Shown here piece after piece: positions 18,088 through 27,048 of a DNA stretch of 50,133 bases (positions within the stretch are counted from its first letter, which is position 1; each line of letters begins with the position of its first letter). The notes beneath the pieces are model-generated. The model was not told the DNA's origin and did not search any database. It was given only the letters and a program-made list of their open reading frames with translations. A program made the position numbers and the translations under genes. The DNA comes from Candidatus Yanofskyibacteriota bacterium (lineage in GTDB: Bacteria > Patescibacteriota > Minisyncoccia > JACQLN01): the NCBI GenBank assembly GCA_943359335.1, contig CALRHC010000006.1, positions 1 to 50,133 of the forward strand. The letters run 5' to 3'.

Positions 18088-19320
18088 ATGGCACGAGAAC
18101 ATATTATTACCGCTTTAGATTTAGGTTCGCATAAAATTAGAATTGGCACTCTTTTGGTTGGCGAAGATTTAAAAGTTATTGGTTTTGGAGAAAGTTTGTC
18201 TAGAGGTATAAGGCGGGGGCAGATTATAGATTTAAAAGAAGCTGTAGAATCAATTAAGGAAGCGGTAGAAATAGCTTCTAAAAGTGGCAATGTAAAGATA
18301 ACTCGGTTATCGGTTGGGTTGAGTGGTCCACATTTTAAATTGGTGAATTCTCATGGTTCTATTGCTGTTTCTAGGGCCGATGGAGAAATTTCTGTAGACG
18401 ATGTTAATAGGGTTTTGGATTCTGCAAGAACAATCCCTTTGCCATCTAACAGAGAAATTATTCACACGATTCCGGTTTCATATACTATAGATGGAATAGA
18501 TAAAGCCAAAGATCCTATTGGTATGAAAGGTGTCCGATTAGAAGTTGATTCTATTTTGGTTTTGGGCTCTACACCTGTTTTAAGATCTGTAAGAAAAGCT
18601 ATTCATGATGCGGGGCTCGAATTAGAAAATATTGTTTATTCTCCTTTGGCTGTTAGTCGAGCGGTACTTACAAAAAAACAACGTGAACTAGGTGTGGCCG
18701 TGGTTGATATTGGTGTTGGCACAACGGGTGTTTCTATTTGGGAAGAATCCGAATTAAAACATGCAGGTGTTGTGCCTGTGGGTTCTGGTAGCATAACTAA
18801 CGATATGGCAGTTGGGCTTAAAGTGGCACACGAGGTTTCGGAAAGAATAAAATTAGAACATGCGTGCTGTATTTCTAGTAATGTTTCTAGAAGAGAACAA
18901 GTTATTTTAGCTGATTGGACCAATAACGATGCTGTTATACCAAAATGGGAATTAGCTAGAATTGTTGAGGCGCGGGTTAGCGAGATTTTTGAATTAATAA
19001 ACGATGAAATTAAAAAATCTGGTAAACCTAATTTGCCAGCTGGCGTGGTGCTTACGGGTGGTGGCGTAAAGATGAATGGTTTGATGGAGCTTGCTCGAAA
19101 AAAATTAAAACTTAATATAGAAATTGGACGCGCTCGAGAAATAAAAACAGACTTTAGCGAATTATTTAGCCCAGAAACTGCAACTCTTGCAGGAATTTTG
19201 CTTTACGAAAACGATAACGAATTAGTTAAAAAAGATAGACCAAAAACAACAATGGAATCTTTGCCAGGGAGTGGTTTGTGGCCGAAAATAAAGGAGTGGT
19301 TTTCGGAGCTTATACCTTAA
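18088..19320 (+). CDS. ftsA: Cell division protein FtsA
   Basis: ITALDLGSHKIRIGTL, GHAG-type PVGSGSITNDMAVGLKV, LPAGVVLTGGGVKMNGL; ATG at 18088. Confidence 0.95.
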   Translation: MAREHIITALDLGSHKIRIGTLLVGEDLKVIGFGESLSRGIRRGQIIDLKEAVESIKEAVEIASKSGNVKITRLSVGLSGPHFKLVNSHGSIAVSRADGEISVDDVNRVLDSARTIPLPSNREIIHTIPVSYTIDGIDKAKDPIGMKGVRLEVDSILVLGSTPVLRSVRKAIHDAGLELENIVYSPLAVSRAVLTKKQRELGVAVVDIGVGTTGVSIWEESELKHAGVVPVGSGSITNDMAVGLKVAHEVSERIKLEHACCISSNVSRREQVILADWTNNDAVIPKWELARIVEARVSEIFELINDEIKKSGKPNLPAGVVLTGGGVKMNGLMELARKKLKLNIEIGRAREIKTDFSELFSPETATLAGILLYENDNELVKKDRPKTTMESLPGSGLWPKIKEWFSELIP

Positions 19321-19349
19321 TTCTTTTTGAATATCACTTTCGTTTTTTT

Positions 19350-19433
19350 AAGCAACACTTCTCGCAGACGACACGGAGTCCTCTCAATTATATATACCTT
19401 GTCATCTCCGTGATGCTGCGAGAAGCGTTGCTT
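19350..19433 (+). repeat. Structured intergenic element, copy D
   Basis: AAGCAAC-a-CTTCTCGCAG/CTGCGAGAAG-c-GTTGCTT outer stem; core ACGACACGGAGTCCTCTCAATT ... GTCATCTCCGTGATGCT. Confidence 0.8.
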
Positions 19434-19555
19434 GGGTAAGTAAGAAATCATTGAATTAATGTAGGGTAGTTTGGTTGACTGTAAATTTATATAGTGATTT
19501 AATGAGCAAATCGTGATGGTTTCATCTTTATAATCTTACTCAAAAGGAGGTTTTT

Positions 19556-19780
19556 ATGAAAATGATGGGTTCTTTTAATCACGAAGAATTTGGCCGTTTT
19601 TTAAGGTGTCTTTTTGAAGTACTCTTGCCAAGAACTATGGAAATCACTTTATTCAAGTCAGATGATAAGAAGCATCCTATACGAGTGGTTCTTGAAGAAA
19701 AAGGAGAAACATCGTGTACTTGGGAGTTCTTACAGAACGGGGAACTTAAGCAGTGGAATGGTAGATTTTGCTTGATATAA
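19556..19780 (+). CDS. Hypothetical small protein
   Basis: AAAGGAGG Shine-Dalgarno; followed by terminator ACGCCAGAC cgaGTCTGGCGTATTTTTTT. Confidence 0.7.
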   Translation: MKMMGSFNHEEFGRFLRCLFEVLLPRTMEITLFKSDDKKHPIRVVLEEKGETSCTWEFLQNGELKQWNGRFCLI

Positions 19781-19788
19781 ATAGTCTA

Positions 19789-19817
19789 TACGCCAGACCG
19801 AGTCTGGCGTATTTTTT
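19789..19817 (+). terminator. Rho-independent terminator
   Basis: tACGCCAGACcgaGTCTGGCGTATTTTTTTA. Confidence 0.85.
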
Positions 19818-19894
19818 TATTTTATGTTATAAATTTTTGAGTACCTTATATCTCAATCTCACTTCAAATTCATAAAGCCAAGGGGAGGCTGGTT

Positions 19895-20263
19895 ATGAGT
19901 TTTGAAGAAAGAAGACAGAATGTATCTATGGATTTGGAATCTTCCACGCTTCTTAGAATCTTAAAACGAGGCGATAAGTTTGATCCTTACGAGGAAATGC
20001 AAAAACTACCAAGCCTTATCGCTGTAGTTGTTTTTGATTCTGCAACAGGACGGATTTCGGTTTACTCCGGATGTATCTTCCTTTTTAGAAGACGAAGACT
20101 TCTTGACGAAAAGGAGTTTGAAGTTTCTGAAGATGAAAGTTTCTTGATATCTTGCCTTTCTAAGGCATTTTCTATAAATGATGCTATAGGGGTTTACCGA
20201 TATATAAACGATCTTCTTTTTGTTAGAAAAAGGGTCCCAAAATTTGTTCCTAGTTTGAATTAG
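19895..20263 (+). CDS. Hypothetical protein
   Basis: aaggggaggctggttATG; followed by hairpin GCGCTCCGttattatgCGGAGCGTTTTTT. Confidence 0.7.
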   Translation: MSFEERRQNVSMDLESSTLLRILKRGDKFDPYEEMQKLPSLIAVVVFDSATGRISVYSGCIFLFRRRRLLDEKEFEVSEDESFLISCLSKAFSINDAIGVYRYINDLLFVRKRVPKFVPSLN

Positions 20264-20401
20264 TTGTGCGCGCTCCGTTATTATGCGGAGCGTTTTTTAT
20301 TAAGCACTATTGCTCTTTTATGAAAGGGCGGTATAATCCTATCAATTAGATTTAATAATATTTTTATAAATTAGAACTTAGAGTTTAGATTTTTTCAAGG
20401 C

Positions 20402-21583
20402 ATGCCTCAAGTTAAACCCGATGTAGAAACTTTTGCCAGAATAAGAGTTGTTGGTGTTGGTGGTTCTGGCGGCTCGGCTATTCATAGAATGATGGCGAGC
20501 AGAATTCAAGGTGTAGATTTTGTGGCGGTTAATACTGATGCGCAAGCGCTTCACCATTGTTTGGCACCTAGAAAAATTCATATCGGCAAAACCACAACCC
20601 GTGGTTTGGGTGCAGGCATGAATCCAGATATTGGCAGGCAAGCTGCCGAAGAAAGCAGAGAAGAAATAGAAGAATCTATTCGAGGTTCCGATATGGTTTT
20701 TATAACTTGTGGTATGGGTGGTGGAACTGGAACTGGTGCGGCACCTATAGTTGCCGAGGCCGCTAAGGAATCAGGAGCTTTAACTGTGGCTGTTGTTACT
20801 CGACCATTTTCTTTTGAAGGCTTACAAAGAAACAGAATTGCCGAATCCGGCATAGAAGAATTAAAAGAAAGAGTAGACACTATAATTGTTATTCCTAACG
20901 ATAGATTGCTTACAATAATTGATCGCAAAACTTCGCTCATAAGTTCGTTCGAAATTGTGGATGATGTTTTGCGCCAAGCGGTTCAAGGTATTTCCGACCT
21001 TATAACTTTACCAGGTATTGTTAATGTCGACTTTGCGGATGTTAAGGCAATTATGAAAGACGCGGGTTCCGCTTTAATGGGCATAGGGCGCGCTACTGGC
21101 GACGACAGAGCACAGGAAGCGGCGAGAGCAGCTATCAATTCACCTTTGCTAGAAGTATCTATAAATGGGGCCAAAGGAGTCTTGTTTAATATTTCTGGTG
21201 GTGCCGATTTAAGTATGAGCGAAGTAAACGAAGCTGCTCAAATTATTACAGAATCCATAGATCGCGATGCTAAAGTAATTTTTGGAGCAGTTATAGATGA
21301 CAAACTTAAGAAAGGCGAAATTAAAGTTACAGTGGTAGCAACAGGTTTTAGTTCGGAAGTTTCCGAAGGAAAATCTTTGCTTAACAATACATCGTCTTTT
21401 CTTAAAGCAAGAGAATCTTATGCACCAAGAAGGGACGACAATAGTAACGAAGAAAGTATTGTTTTGAAAACTGCAAAACCACAAGGCAAAGCCTTCGAAG
21501 GCCAAGTTTCTTCGGTAAACGAAGAAGATGAAAACGACGACGAGTTTGTTGTGCCGGCTTTTATACGCAGAAAAATGAAATAG
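20402..21583 (+). CDS. ftsZ: Cell division protein FtsZ
   Basis: [51 protein letters not shown]-terminal peptide [13 protein letters not shown]. Confidence 0.98.
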   Translation: MPQVKPDVETFARIRVVGVGGSGGSAIHRMMASRIQGVDFVAVNTDAQALHHCLAPRKIHIGKTTTRGLGAGMNPDIGRQAAEESREEIEESIRGSDMVFITCGMGGGTGTGAAPIVAEAAKESGALTVAVVTRPFSFEGLQRNRIAESGIEELKERVDTIIVIPNDRLLTIIDRKTSLISSFEIVDDVLRQAVQGISDLITLPGIVNVDFADVKAIMKDAGSALMGIGRATGDDRAQEAARAAINSPLLEVSINGAKGVLFNISGGADLSMSEVNEAAQIITESIDRDAKVIFGAVIDDKLKKGEIKVTVVATGFSSEVSEGKSLLNNTSSFLKARESYAPRRDDNSNEESIVLKTAKPQGKAFEGQVSSVNEEDENDDEFVVPAFIRRKMK

Positions 21584-21621
21584 TACCTTTAACTTAAATC
21601 CCATAACAAGGAGAAGTGATC

Positions 21622-21855
21622 ATGGGTGTTAAGAAACAAGATGTCTTAGATGTTTTGGATACTCTGGGAGTCATAGCTTCTAAAAGGCATTGTTGGAATA
21701 TTGGGATGGGCGAAGTTCTTAGTGCTATTCAGGCCGATATAAAAAGTGGCCAATTGCAAGTATATAGGTTTAAAGGTGAGGGAGTTCCGGATGATTCCGA
21801 AGTGGAATTAGTGGTAACCGAAATAACCCACAGAGATCTTCCGTATGCACGTTAA
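21622..21855 (+). CDS. Hypothetical small protein
   Basis: aacaaggagaagtgatcATGGGTGTTAAG; terminator CCCGCCCCGAC attGTCGGGGCGGGG downstream. Confidence 0.7.
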   Translation: MGVKKQDVLDVLDTLGVIASKRHCWNIGMGEVLSAIQADIKSGQLQVYRFKGEGVPDDSEVELVVTEITHRDLPYAR

Positions 21856-21863
21856 ATAAAATA

Positions 21864-21896
21864 CCCGCCCCGACATTGTCGGGGCGGGGTTTGTTT
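21864..21896. terminator. Bidirectional terminator between convergent small genes
   Basis: CCCGCCCCGACattGTCGGGGCGGGGTTTGTTTT. Confidence 0.8.
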
Positions 21897-22072
21897 TATA
21901 TTCTTTTTCTTGTAACTTTGGTTGCGATATGGTCAATGATGTTTTCAAGATCCGATGCTGTTACAGACAATACTGCCAGTATTACACACCACGCATCTCG
22001 ATTGTAGCTGAAGATGATTGGACCCAGTGTTAGCCCAATTAATAGATACAAGATACGATCTTTTGTTATCAT
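21896..22072 (-). CDS. Small membrane protein (58 aa), missed by ORF track
   Basis: Minus-strand MITKDRILYLLIGLTLGPIIFSYNRDAWCVILAVLSVTASDLENIIDHIATKVTRKRI*; cggaggtacggaATG; ATGA overlap with the upstream gene stop. Confidence 0.65.
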   Translation of the reverse strand: MITKDRILYLLIGLTLGPIIFSYNRDAWCVILAVLSVTASDLENIIDHIATKVTRKRI

Positions 22073-22215
22073 TCCGTACCTCCGTCGTATTCTAGTTCTG
22101 GTCCCGCGCTATTCATAATCCTAATTGTTTCGAGTATTTCAGTTTCAGGAATTGCCTCGATGCTTTTTATTACTTCGTCTAAATCCACGGGGCGATATTT
22201 TTTCTTTCTAGGCAT
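22069..22215 (-). CDS. Small acidic protein (48 aa), paralogue of the next gene
   Basis: MPRKKKYRPVDLDEVIKSIEAIPETEILETIRIMNSAGPELEYDGGTE*. Confidence 0.65.
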   Translation of the reverse strand: MPRKKKYRPVDLDEVIKSIEAIPETEILETIRIMNSAGPELEYDGGTE

Positions 22216-22228
22216 GTTGCATCCCTTC

Positions 22229-22405
22229 TTAATATTCAGGATCCATATAATATCCAACGGGAGTATTCTCTAAAGCCTCCCTAAGACGATCAAATTCTTC
22301 CTGCGGTTTTTCTTCAAGCGCCTTTAGGACCTTTTTTAAATCGATAGAGCGGTAATGACCACCTAAGGTGTTTGCGTTACTTCGAGAAGACTTTTTTTCG
22401 GGCAT
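22229..22405 (-). CDS. Small protein (58 aa), missed by ORF track
   Basis: MPEKKSSRSNANTLGGHYRSIDLKKVLKALEEKPQEEFDRLREALENTPVGYYMDPEY*; ggaggttacgtATG Shine-Dalgarno; overlaps the upstream ORF stop. Confidence 0.65.
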   Translation of the reverse strand: MPEKKSSRSNANTLGGHYRSIDLKKVLKALEEKPQEEFDRLREALENTPVGYYMDPEY

Positions 22406-22601
22406 ACGTAACCTCCAGTAAAAGTTGCATGTGATTTTTTACTGCTGTAAAAAATGTATGCATTGCTTTTTTCGGGTTGAAGCTCCATGCAGCGCATAAA
22501 CTCGGCAGGCCGCACAGCTTCACTAAAACAAAAAAGATGGCGTAACCTACAGCCAGCACTGAAGCGGCAAACCAGAAAAGAAGGTTATCTATTTTTTGCA
22601 T
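22377..22601 (-). CDS. Small membrane protein (74 aa), first gene of microprotein operon
   Basis: gcgaggagggcttATG; LLFWFAASVLAVGYAIFFVLVKL TM helix. Confidence 0.65.
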   Translation of the reverse strand: MQKIDNLLFWFAASVLAVGYAIFFVLVKLCGLPSLCAAWSFNPKKAMHTFFTAVKNHMQLLLEVTYARKKVFSK

Positions 22602-22642
22602 AAGCCCTCCTCGCTTTTAATGTTTTTATTAAGGAACTTTAT

Positions 22643-22673
22643 CAAATTAAAGCAGTCTAAATTTTTCTTGTCA
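22643..22673 (-). promoter_or_regulatory. Sigma70-like promoter of microprotein operon
   Basis: Minus strand TTGACA-agaaaaatttagactgc(17)-TTTAAT. Confidence 0.5.
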
Positions 22674-22913
22674 AAACCGTCAAATTTTATGTCTTTTCTG
22701 TGGATAACAGGTCCTTTTTCTCTTTTAAAAGTTAAAGGTGTAAAATGAATTTAAGTAGTTTGAATTTATAAAAAAATGCGGTTCGGATTCTTTGCAATTA
22801 GTCCTTGAGTTTTGAAGCCTCTGGTAGTTTTGGTCGTCTGGAGACTTTTTAATTCAAGGTTTTTCCTTGAAAGCTGTGTTCTGGTTGCAGGTTAACGAAT
22901 CTCATAAAAAAAT

Positions 22914-25757
22914 ATGAGAAATTCTGCTGTTGCCGAAAATAAATCGGCCGAAGTTGTAAAGAAAAATGGTCGTACTGGGCAAGAAGATAAAATTTCTTTA
23001 GTAAAAAGATATTTTACTAAAGCCAATGTTCATCCATACGATGAATTTAAATGGGAAAAACGAGATATAAAAATATCTGGTTCACAGGGGACATTGGTAG
23101 ACGCCAAAAATTTAGAGTTTCCAAAGTTTTGGTCTCATAACGCCGCAAGTATTGCTGGTTCTAAGTATTTTCGCGGTTCGGGCGATAAGCGTGAAACTTC
23201 GGTTAAGCAGATGATAAACCGTGTGGTAAAAAATATTACCGCATGGGGCGAGTCTTCTGGCTATTTTAATACTAAAGCCGAAGCCAAAGCCTTTGAAGAC
23301 GAATTAACTCACTTATTGGTTTACCAAAAATCGGCTTTTAACAGCCCCGTTTGGTTTAATGTTGGTATAAAAGAAAAACCACAATGTTCCGCCTGCTTTA
23401 TTTTAAGCGTCGACGATAATATGGAATCCATAATGGAATGGATTTCTACCGAAGCTAGAATTTTTAAAGGTGGTTCTGGTGCTGGTATAAATTTATCGGC
23501 GCTACGATCTTCTCGTGAACCATTATCGCATGGAGGTTTTTCTTCTGGACCGGTTTCGTTTATGCGTGGCGCCGATTCTGTAGCAGGAATGATAAAATCG
23601 GGTGGAGCCACAAGGCGTGCCGCTAAAATGGTTTTGTTAAACATAGACCACCCCGATGTAATGGAATTTATTCGTTGTAAAGCCGAAGAAGAAAAAAAGG
23701 TTCACGCACTTATTAGCACTGGTTACAATATGAAGAACCTTAACGAACCAGCTTGGGCTTCTATACAGTATCAAAATGCCAACAACTCCGTTCGCTTATC
23801 CGATGAATTTTTAAAAGCAGTAGAAGAAGACAAAGAATGGAGTACTAAATTTATTACTACAGGTAAAGTTGCTAATACCTATCAAGCTCGCGAACTTATG
23901 CACGAAATTTCGCAAGCGGCTTGGGAATGTGCCGACCCTGGGGTTCACTATAAAACCATAATAGATAAATGGCATACATCTTCTAACACTGGTCCAATAA
24001 ACGGCTGTAACCCTTGCAGTGAATATATGCACTTAGATAATTCGGCTTGTAATTTGTCTTCTATAAATTTAATTCACTTTTTAAATGAAGACGGAAGTTT
24101 TAAAGTTAGAGATTTTGTTCAAGCGGTAGATATTATGATTTTGGCGCAAGAAATTATTGTAGGGCATTCTTCGTATCCAACTCCAAAAATAGAACAAACC
24201 GCGCACGATTTTAGAGAATTAGGTTTAGGTTTTACAAATTTGGGTGGGTTGTTAATGGCGAAAGCTTTAGCTTACGATTCTAATGAAGCACGCGCTTGGG
24301 CGGGTTCTATAACCGCGCTTATGAGCGGCGAAGCTTACAGATTGTCTGCGGTTATTGCTTCAAAAATTGGTGCGCATAATGGATATGCTGTAAATAAAGA
24401 ACCACAGTTAAAAGTTATTGGCATGCATCGCGATAAAGTAAAAGAAATTAATGCAAAAGTTTTAGATGATAAGAAACTTTTAAAAGCCGCAAGCGACACT
24501 TGGATAGAAGCATATAATTTAGCCAAAAAACATGGAGTTAGAAATTCTCAAGTAACTGTTATTGCTCCAACAGGTACTATTGCTTTAATGATGGATTGCG
24601 CTTGCACAGGTGTTGAACCTTTGTTTGCTCCTTTGGTTTACAAACAACTTGTCGGTGGCGGTTATATGAAATTTGTGGCCGATACTATCCCTTTGTCTTT
24701 GCAAAAGCTTGGATATTCTACAAGTGAAAACGAAGAAATAATGAAATATATAGAAGACAAAGGTATTGTAGAGGGCGCGCCAAATTTAAAAGAGGAACAC
24801 TTAGCAATTTTTGATTGCGCAGTAAAACCAGCTGCTGGTACACGATCTATTCATTGGCAGGGGCACGTAAAAATGGTGGCCGCGGTTCAGCCATTTATTT
24901 CGGGTGCGATTTCTAAAACATTTAATATGCCAGAAGAAACCACAGTAGAAGAAATTCAAGATGCATATATGATGGGTTGGAAATTAGGGCTTAAAGCTTT
25001 CGCGGTTTACAGAGATGGTTGTAAAGCAGCACAACCGTTGTCTACCAAGAAAAAAGAAAAAGATTCTGCACCTGCTGAAGCTAAAGCAGAGACCGAAATT
25101 AAAACTGTAAATGTTGTGCCACAACAAAGAAAACTACCGGCCACGCGTTTATCGGAAACACATAAGTTTACAATCGCGGGGCATCAGGGATTTTTAACTC
25201 ACAGTATTTACGACGACGGTACTTTGGCCGAAATATTTATTCGTATTGCTAAACAAGGTTCAACTTTAGCAGGCTTATTAGATACATTCGCAATTTCTGT
25301 TTCTATGGCATTACAACACGGTGTGCCACTTAAAAAATTGTGCCACCAGTTTATACATGGGCGTTACGAACCGATGGGTTTTACCGAGAACGCCAATATT
25401 CCGATGGTAAGTTCTATAACAGATTATATTTTTAAATATTTGGCTTTGCGGTTTTTGCAGGCCGATGATTTAGCTGAATTCGGTTTAGATTCTGCCAATA
25501 GAATAGAAACTCATATGCCTTCCATTAAAGATAATTCATCCGAAGCGAGCGGTTTGATTATGGAAAGTTTGGCGGCCAAAGAATCTGTGGTGGTTGCAAC
25601 AGTTGCCCAACCTGAGGTTGGGCAACCTAGGGCTGAAAAAACAGTAGGTGTTATTTATGCCGGCACTGTTTGCAAACTTTGCGGTGGCATGATGATTCGC
25701 ACAGGAACCTGTTTAACTTGCAGGCAGTGCGGTGAAGCGAGCGGGGGATGCTCTTAA
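22914..25757 (+). CDS. nrdJ: Adenosylcobalamin-dependent (class II) ribonucleotide reductase
   Basis: KSAFNSPVWFNVG, CSACFILSVDDNMESIMEW, FKGGSGAGINLSALRS, NPCSEYMHLDNSACNLSSINL, APTGTIA; C-terminal zinc ribbon CKLCGGMMIRTGTCLTCRQCG. Confidence 0.93.
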   Translation: MRNSAVAENKSAEVVKKNGRTGQEDKISLVKRYFTKANVHPYDEFKWEKRDIKISGSQGTLVDAKNLEFPKFWSHNAASIAGSKYFRGSGDKRETSVKQMINRVVKNITAWGESSGYFNTKAEAKAFEDELTHLLVYQKSAFNSPVWFNVGIKEKPQCSACFILSVDDNMESIMEWISTEARIFKGGSGAGINLSALRSSREPLSHGGFSSGPVSFMRGADSVAGMIKSGGATRRAAKMVLLNIDHPDVMEFIRCKAEEEKKVHALISTGYNMKNLNEPAWASIQYQNANNSVRLSDEFLKAVEEDKEWSTKFITTGKVANTYQARELMHEISQAAWECADPGVHYKTIIDKWHTSSNTGPINGCNPCSEYMHLDNSACNLSSINLIHFLNEDGSFKVRDFVQAVDIMILAQEIIVGHSSYPTPKIEQTAHDFRELGLGFTNLGGLLMAKALAYDSNEARAWAGSITALMSGEAYRLSAVIASKIGAHNGYAVNKEPQLKVIGMHRDKVKEINAKVLDDKKLLKAASDTWIEAYNLAKKHGVRNSQVTVIAPTGTIALMMDCACTGVEPLFAPLVYKQLVGGGYMKFVADTIPLSLQKLGYSTSENEEIMKYIEDKGIVEGAPNLKEEHLAIFDCAVKPAAGTRSIHWQGHVKMVAAVQPFISGAISKTFNMPEETTVEEIQDAYMMGWKLGLKAFAVYRDGCKAAQPLSTKKKEKDSAPAEAKAETEIKTVNVVPQQRKLPATRLSETHKFTIAGHQGFLTHSIYDDGTLAEIFIRIAKQGSTLAGLLDTFAISVSMALQHGVPLKKLCHQFIHGRYEPMGFTENANIPMVSSITDYIFKYLALRFLQADDLAEFGLDSANRIETHMPSIKDNSSEASGLIMESLAAKESVVVATVAQPEVGQPRAEKTVGVIYAGTVCKLCGGMMIRTGTCLTCRQCGEASGGCS
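25602..25626. repeat. Palindrome inside nrdJ coding sequence
   Basis: GTTGCCCAACC tga GGTTGGGCAAC, 11-bp perfect arms, encoding VAQPEVGQP linker. Confidence 0.8.
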
Positions 25758-25777
25758 TTAGCTTTTAGGATTTACCC

Positions 25778-25812
25778 AGTAACGCATACAGAATGTACGT
25801 TACTGGGTTAGC
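25778..25812. terminator. Hairpin after nrdJ within AGCTTCATT-type flanks
   Basis: ACCCAGTAACG catacagaatgta CGTTACTGGGT. Confidence 0.55.
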
Positions 25813-25872
25813 TTCATTAGCTTATTAGGAAAATAAAAAGACTGTCGCTTAAATTACAAGCGACAGTCTTGG

Positions 25873-26109
25873 TTAAGACCTCAACACGTGACTACCACAT
25901 GAAGGGCAGAGAATAATTTCTTCTTTGCCGTTGGTGCGGTTCGCCATAATGGTAGTTTTACATTCATGGCAGACGTGTTTCGGGTCGGGAGAAAATTTAT
26001 ACAAGGGAAGTCTCTTAGACTTCAACCCTTTTTGTACTGCAGAGAGTACTTTTAGGGTTTCATCAAAATCTTCACAGAAGATCATGATGACATGATTTTC
26101 TTTGTACAT
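25873..26109 (-). CDS. Hypothetical zinc-ribbon protein
   Basis: aaggaggtaagaATG; CHECKTTIMANRTNGKEEIILCPSCGSHV. Confidence 0.7.
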   Translation of the reverse strand: MYKENHVIMIFCEDFDETLKVLSAVQKGLKSKRLPLYKFSPDPKHVCHECKTTIMANRTNGKEEIILCPSCGSHVLRS

Positions 26110-26172
26110 TCTTACCTCCTTCCTGTGGTTAATGTACATAAACTTTTTAACAGATATTATATTTTAAGTCAA

Positions 26173-26691
26173 ATGCTGATTGTTGTAACAGGAAATGGTA
26201 AGGGTAAAACTACAAGCGCTTTGGGACAGGCGTTACGTGTGGTTGGTGAAGGCGGCAAGGCCATAATGTATCAGTTTATAAAAGGGCCGTGGAAATCGGG
26301 CGAGGATGAAAGTATGAAGCGTTTAATGCCGGAATTTGAAATTATAAAAGGTGGCAAGGGTTTTGTTGGAATTTTGGGCGATCCATATCCACGCTCGGTT
26401 CATATAAAAGCCGCCGAAGAAACTTGGTCCACAGCTAAAAAAGCTATAGAATCTAAAAAATATCAGTTGGTGGTTTTAGACGAAATAAATGTAGCTATTA
26501 AATTAGGCTTACTAAAAGTAGGGCCAGTGTTTTCTTTTTTGAAAAAGTATCGTGGAATTGTTAATATTATGGTTACAGGGCGCGATGCACACGATAAGCT
26601 TATAGAATTAGCAGATTTAGTTTCGGAAGTTAAAGAAATAAAGCACCCTTTTAATAAAGGTGTGGGTGCTAGGAAGGGAATTGAGTATTAA
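26173..26691 (+). CDS. cobO: Cob(I)yrinic acid a,c-diamide adenosyltransferase (CobA/CobO/BtuR type)
   Basis: IVVTGNGKGKTTSALGQALRVVGEGGKAIMYQFIKGPWKSGED, VVLDEINVAIKLGLL, VMVTGRDAH-like segment. Confidence 0.92.
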   Translation: MLIVVTGNGKGKTTSALGQALRVVGEGGKAIMYQFIKGPWKSGEDESMKRLMPEFEIIKGGKGFVGILGDPYPRSVHIKAAEETWSTAKKAIESKKYQLVVLDEINVAIKLGLLKVGPVFSFLKKYRGIVNIMVTGRDAHDKLIELADLVSEVKEIKHPFNKGVGARKGIEY

Positions 26692-26697
26692 TTTAAA

Positions 26698-26750
26698 AAC
26701 CCCCGAAGCCTGCCCGCCGGCAGGCGGGTCGCTCAATAGCACAAAGGGGT
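26698..26750. repeat. Second intergenic hairpin motif with TCGCTCAATAGCA core and GC-rich insert
   Basis: ACCCCCGAA gcctgcccgccggcaggcggg TCGCTCAATAGCACAAAGGGGT. Confidence 0.6.
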
Positions 26751-26767
26751 ATTGGAGAATAATTAAA

Positions 26768-26884
26768 ATGTTTGCTTTAGGTTTAATAATTGGTTTTTTA
26801 GCTGGGTTTTTCTTAGGCGGAGTAATCGCTGTTGTTTCGGCTGCGAACTGGGAAGATATTACAGGGTTTTTCTCGGGTAAATAA
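26768..26884 (+). CDS. Single-TM microprotein (38 aa)
   Basis: MFALGLIIGFLAGFFLGGVIAVVSAANWEDITGFFSGK. Confidence 0.5.
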   Translation: MFALGLIIGFLAGFFLGGVIAVVSAANWEDITGFFSGK

Positions 26885-26889
26885 ACAAA

Positions 26890-26979
26890 ATGCTTATTGG
26901 ATTATTAATTGGTTTTGCTGTTGGTTTAGTACTCTCTCTTTTAATTGCATTTGCCATGGCTTCAAAAAACGGTTTTTAG
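26890..26979 (+). CDS. Single-TM microprotein (29 aa), related to previous
   Basis: MLIGLLIGFAVGLVLSLLIAFAMASKNGF; followed by AAGTCCGCC...GGCGGACTT hairpin. Confidence 0.45.
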   Translation: MLIGLLIGFAVGLVLSLLIAFAMASKNGF

Positions 26980-27048
26980 TTTATAAAAAAGTCCGCCGTA
27001 GCATTGCTAGAGGCGGACTTTGCATATTCTGGTAAGTTTTCGAAATAC

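Noticed and set aside
22740-22913. Cobalamin riboswitch in the nrdJ leader
   Set aside because: No recognisable B12 box; only small local hairpins
25778-25812. Hairpin ACCCAGTAACG...CGTTACTGGGT as another copy of the six-member element family
   Set aside because: Lacks the GCGACAYGGAG and CTCCRTGAATGC core; better explained as a terminator-like hairpin in AGCTTCATT repeats
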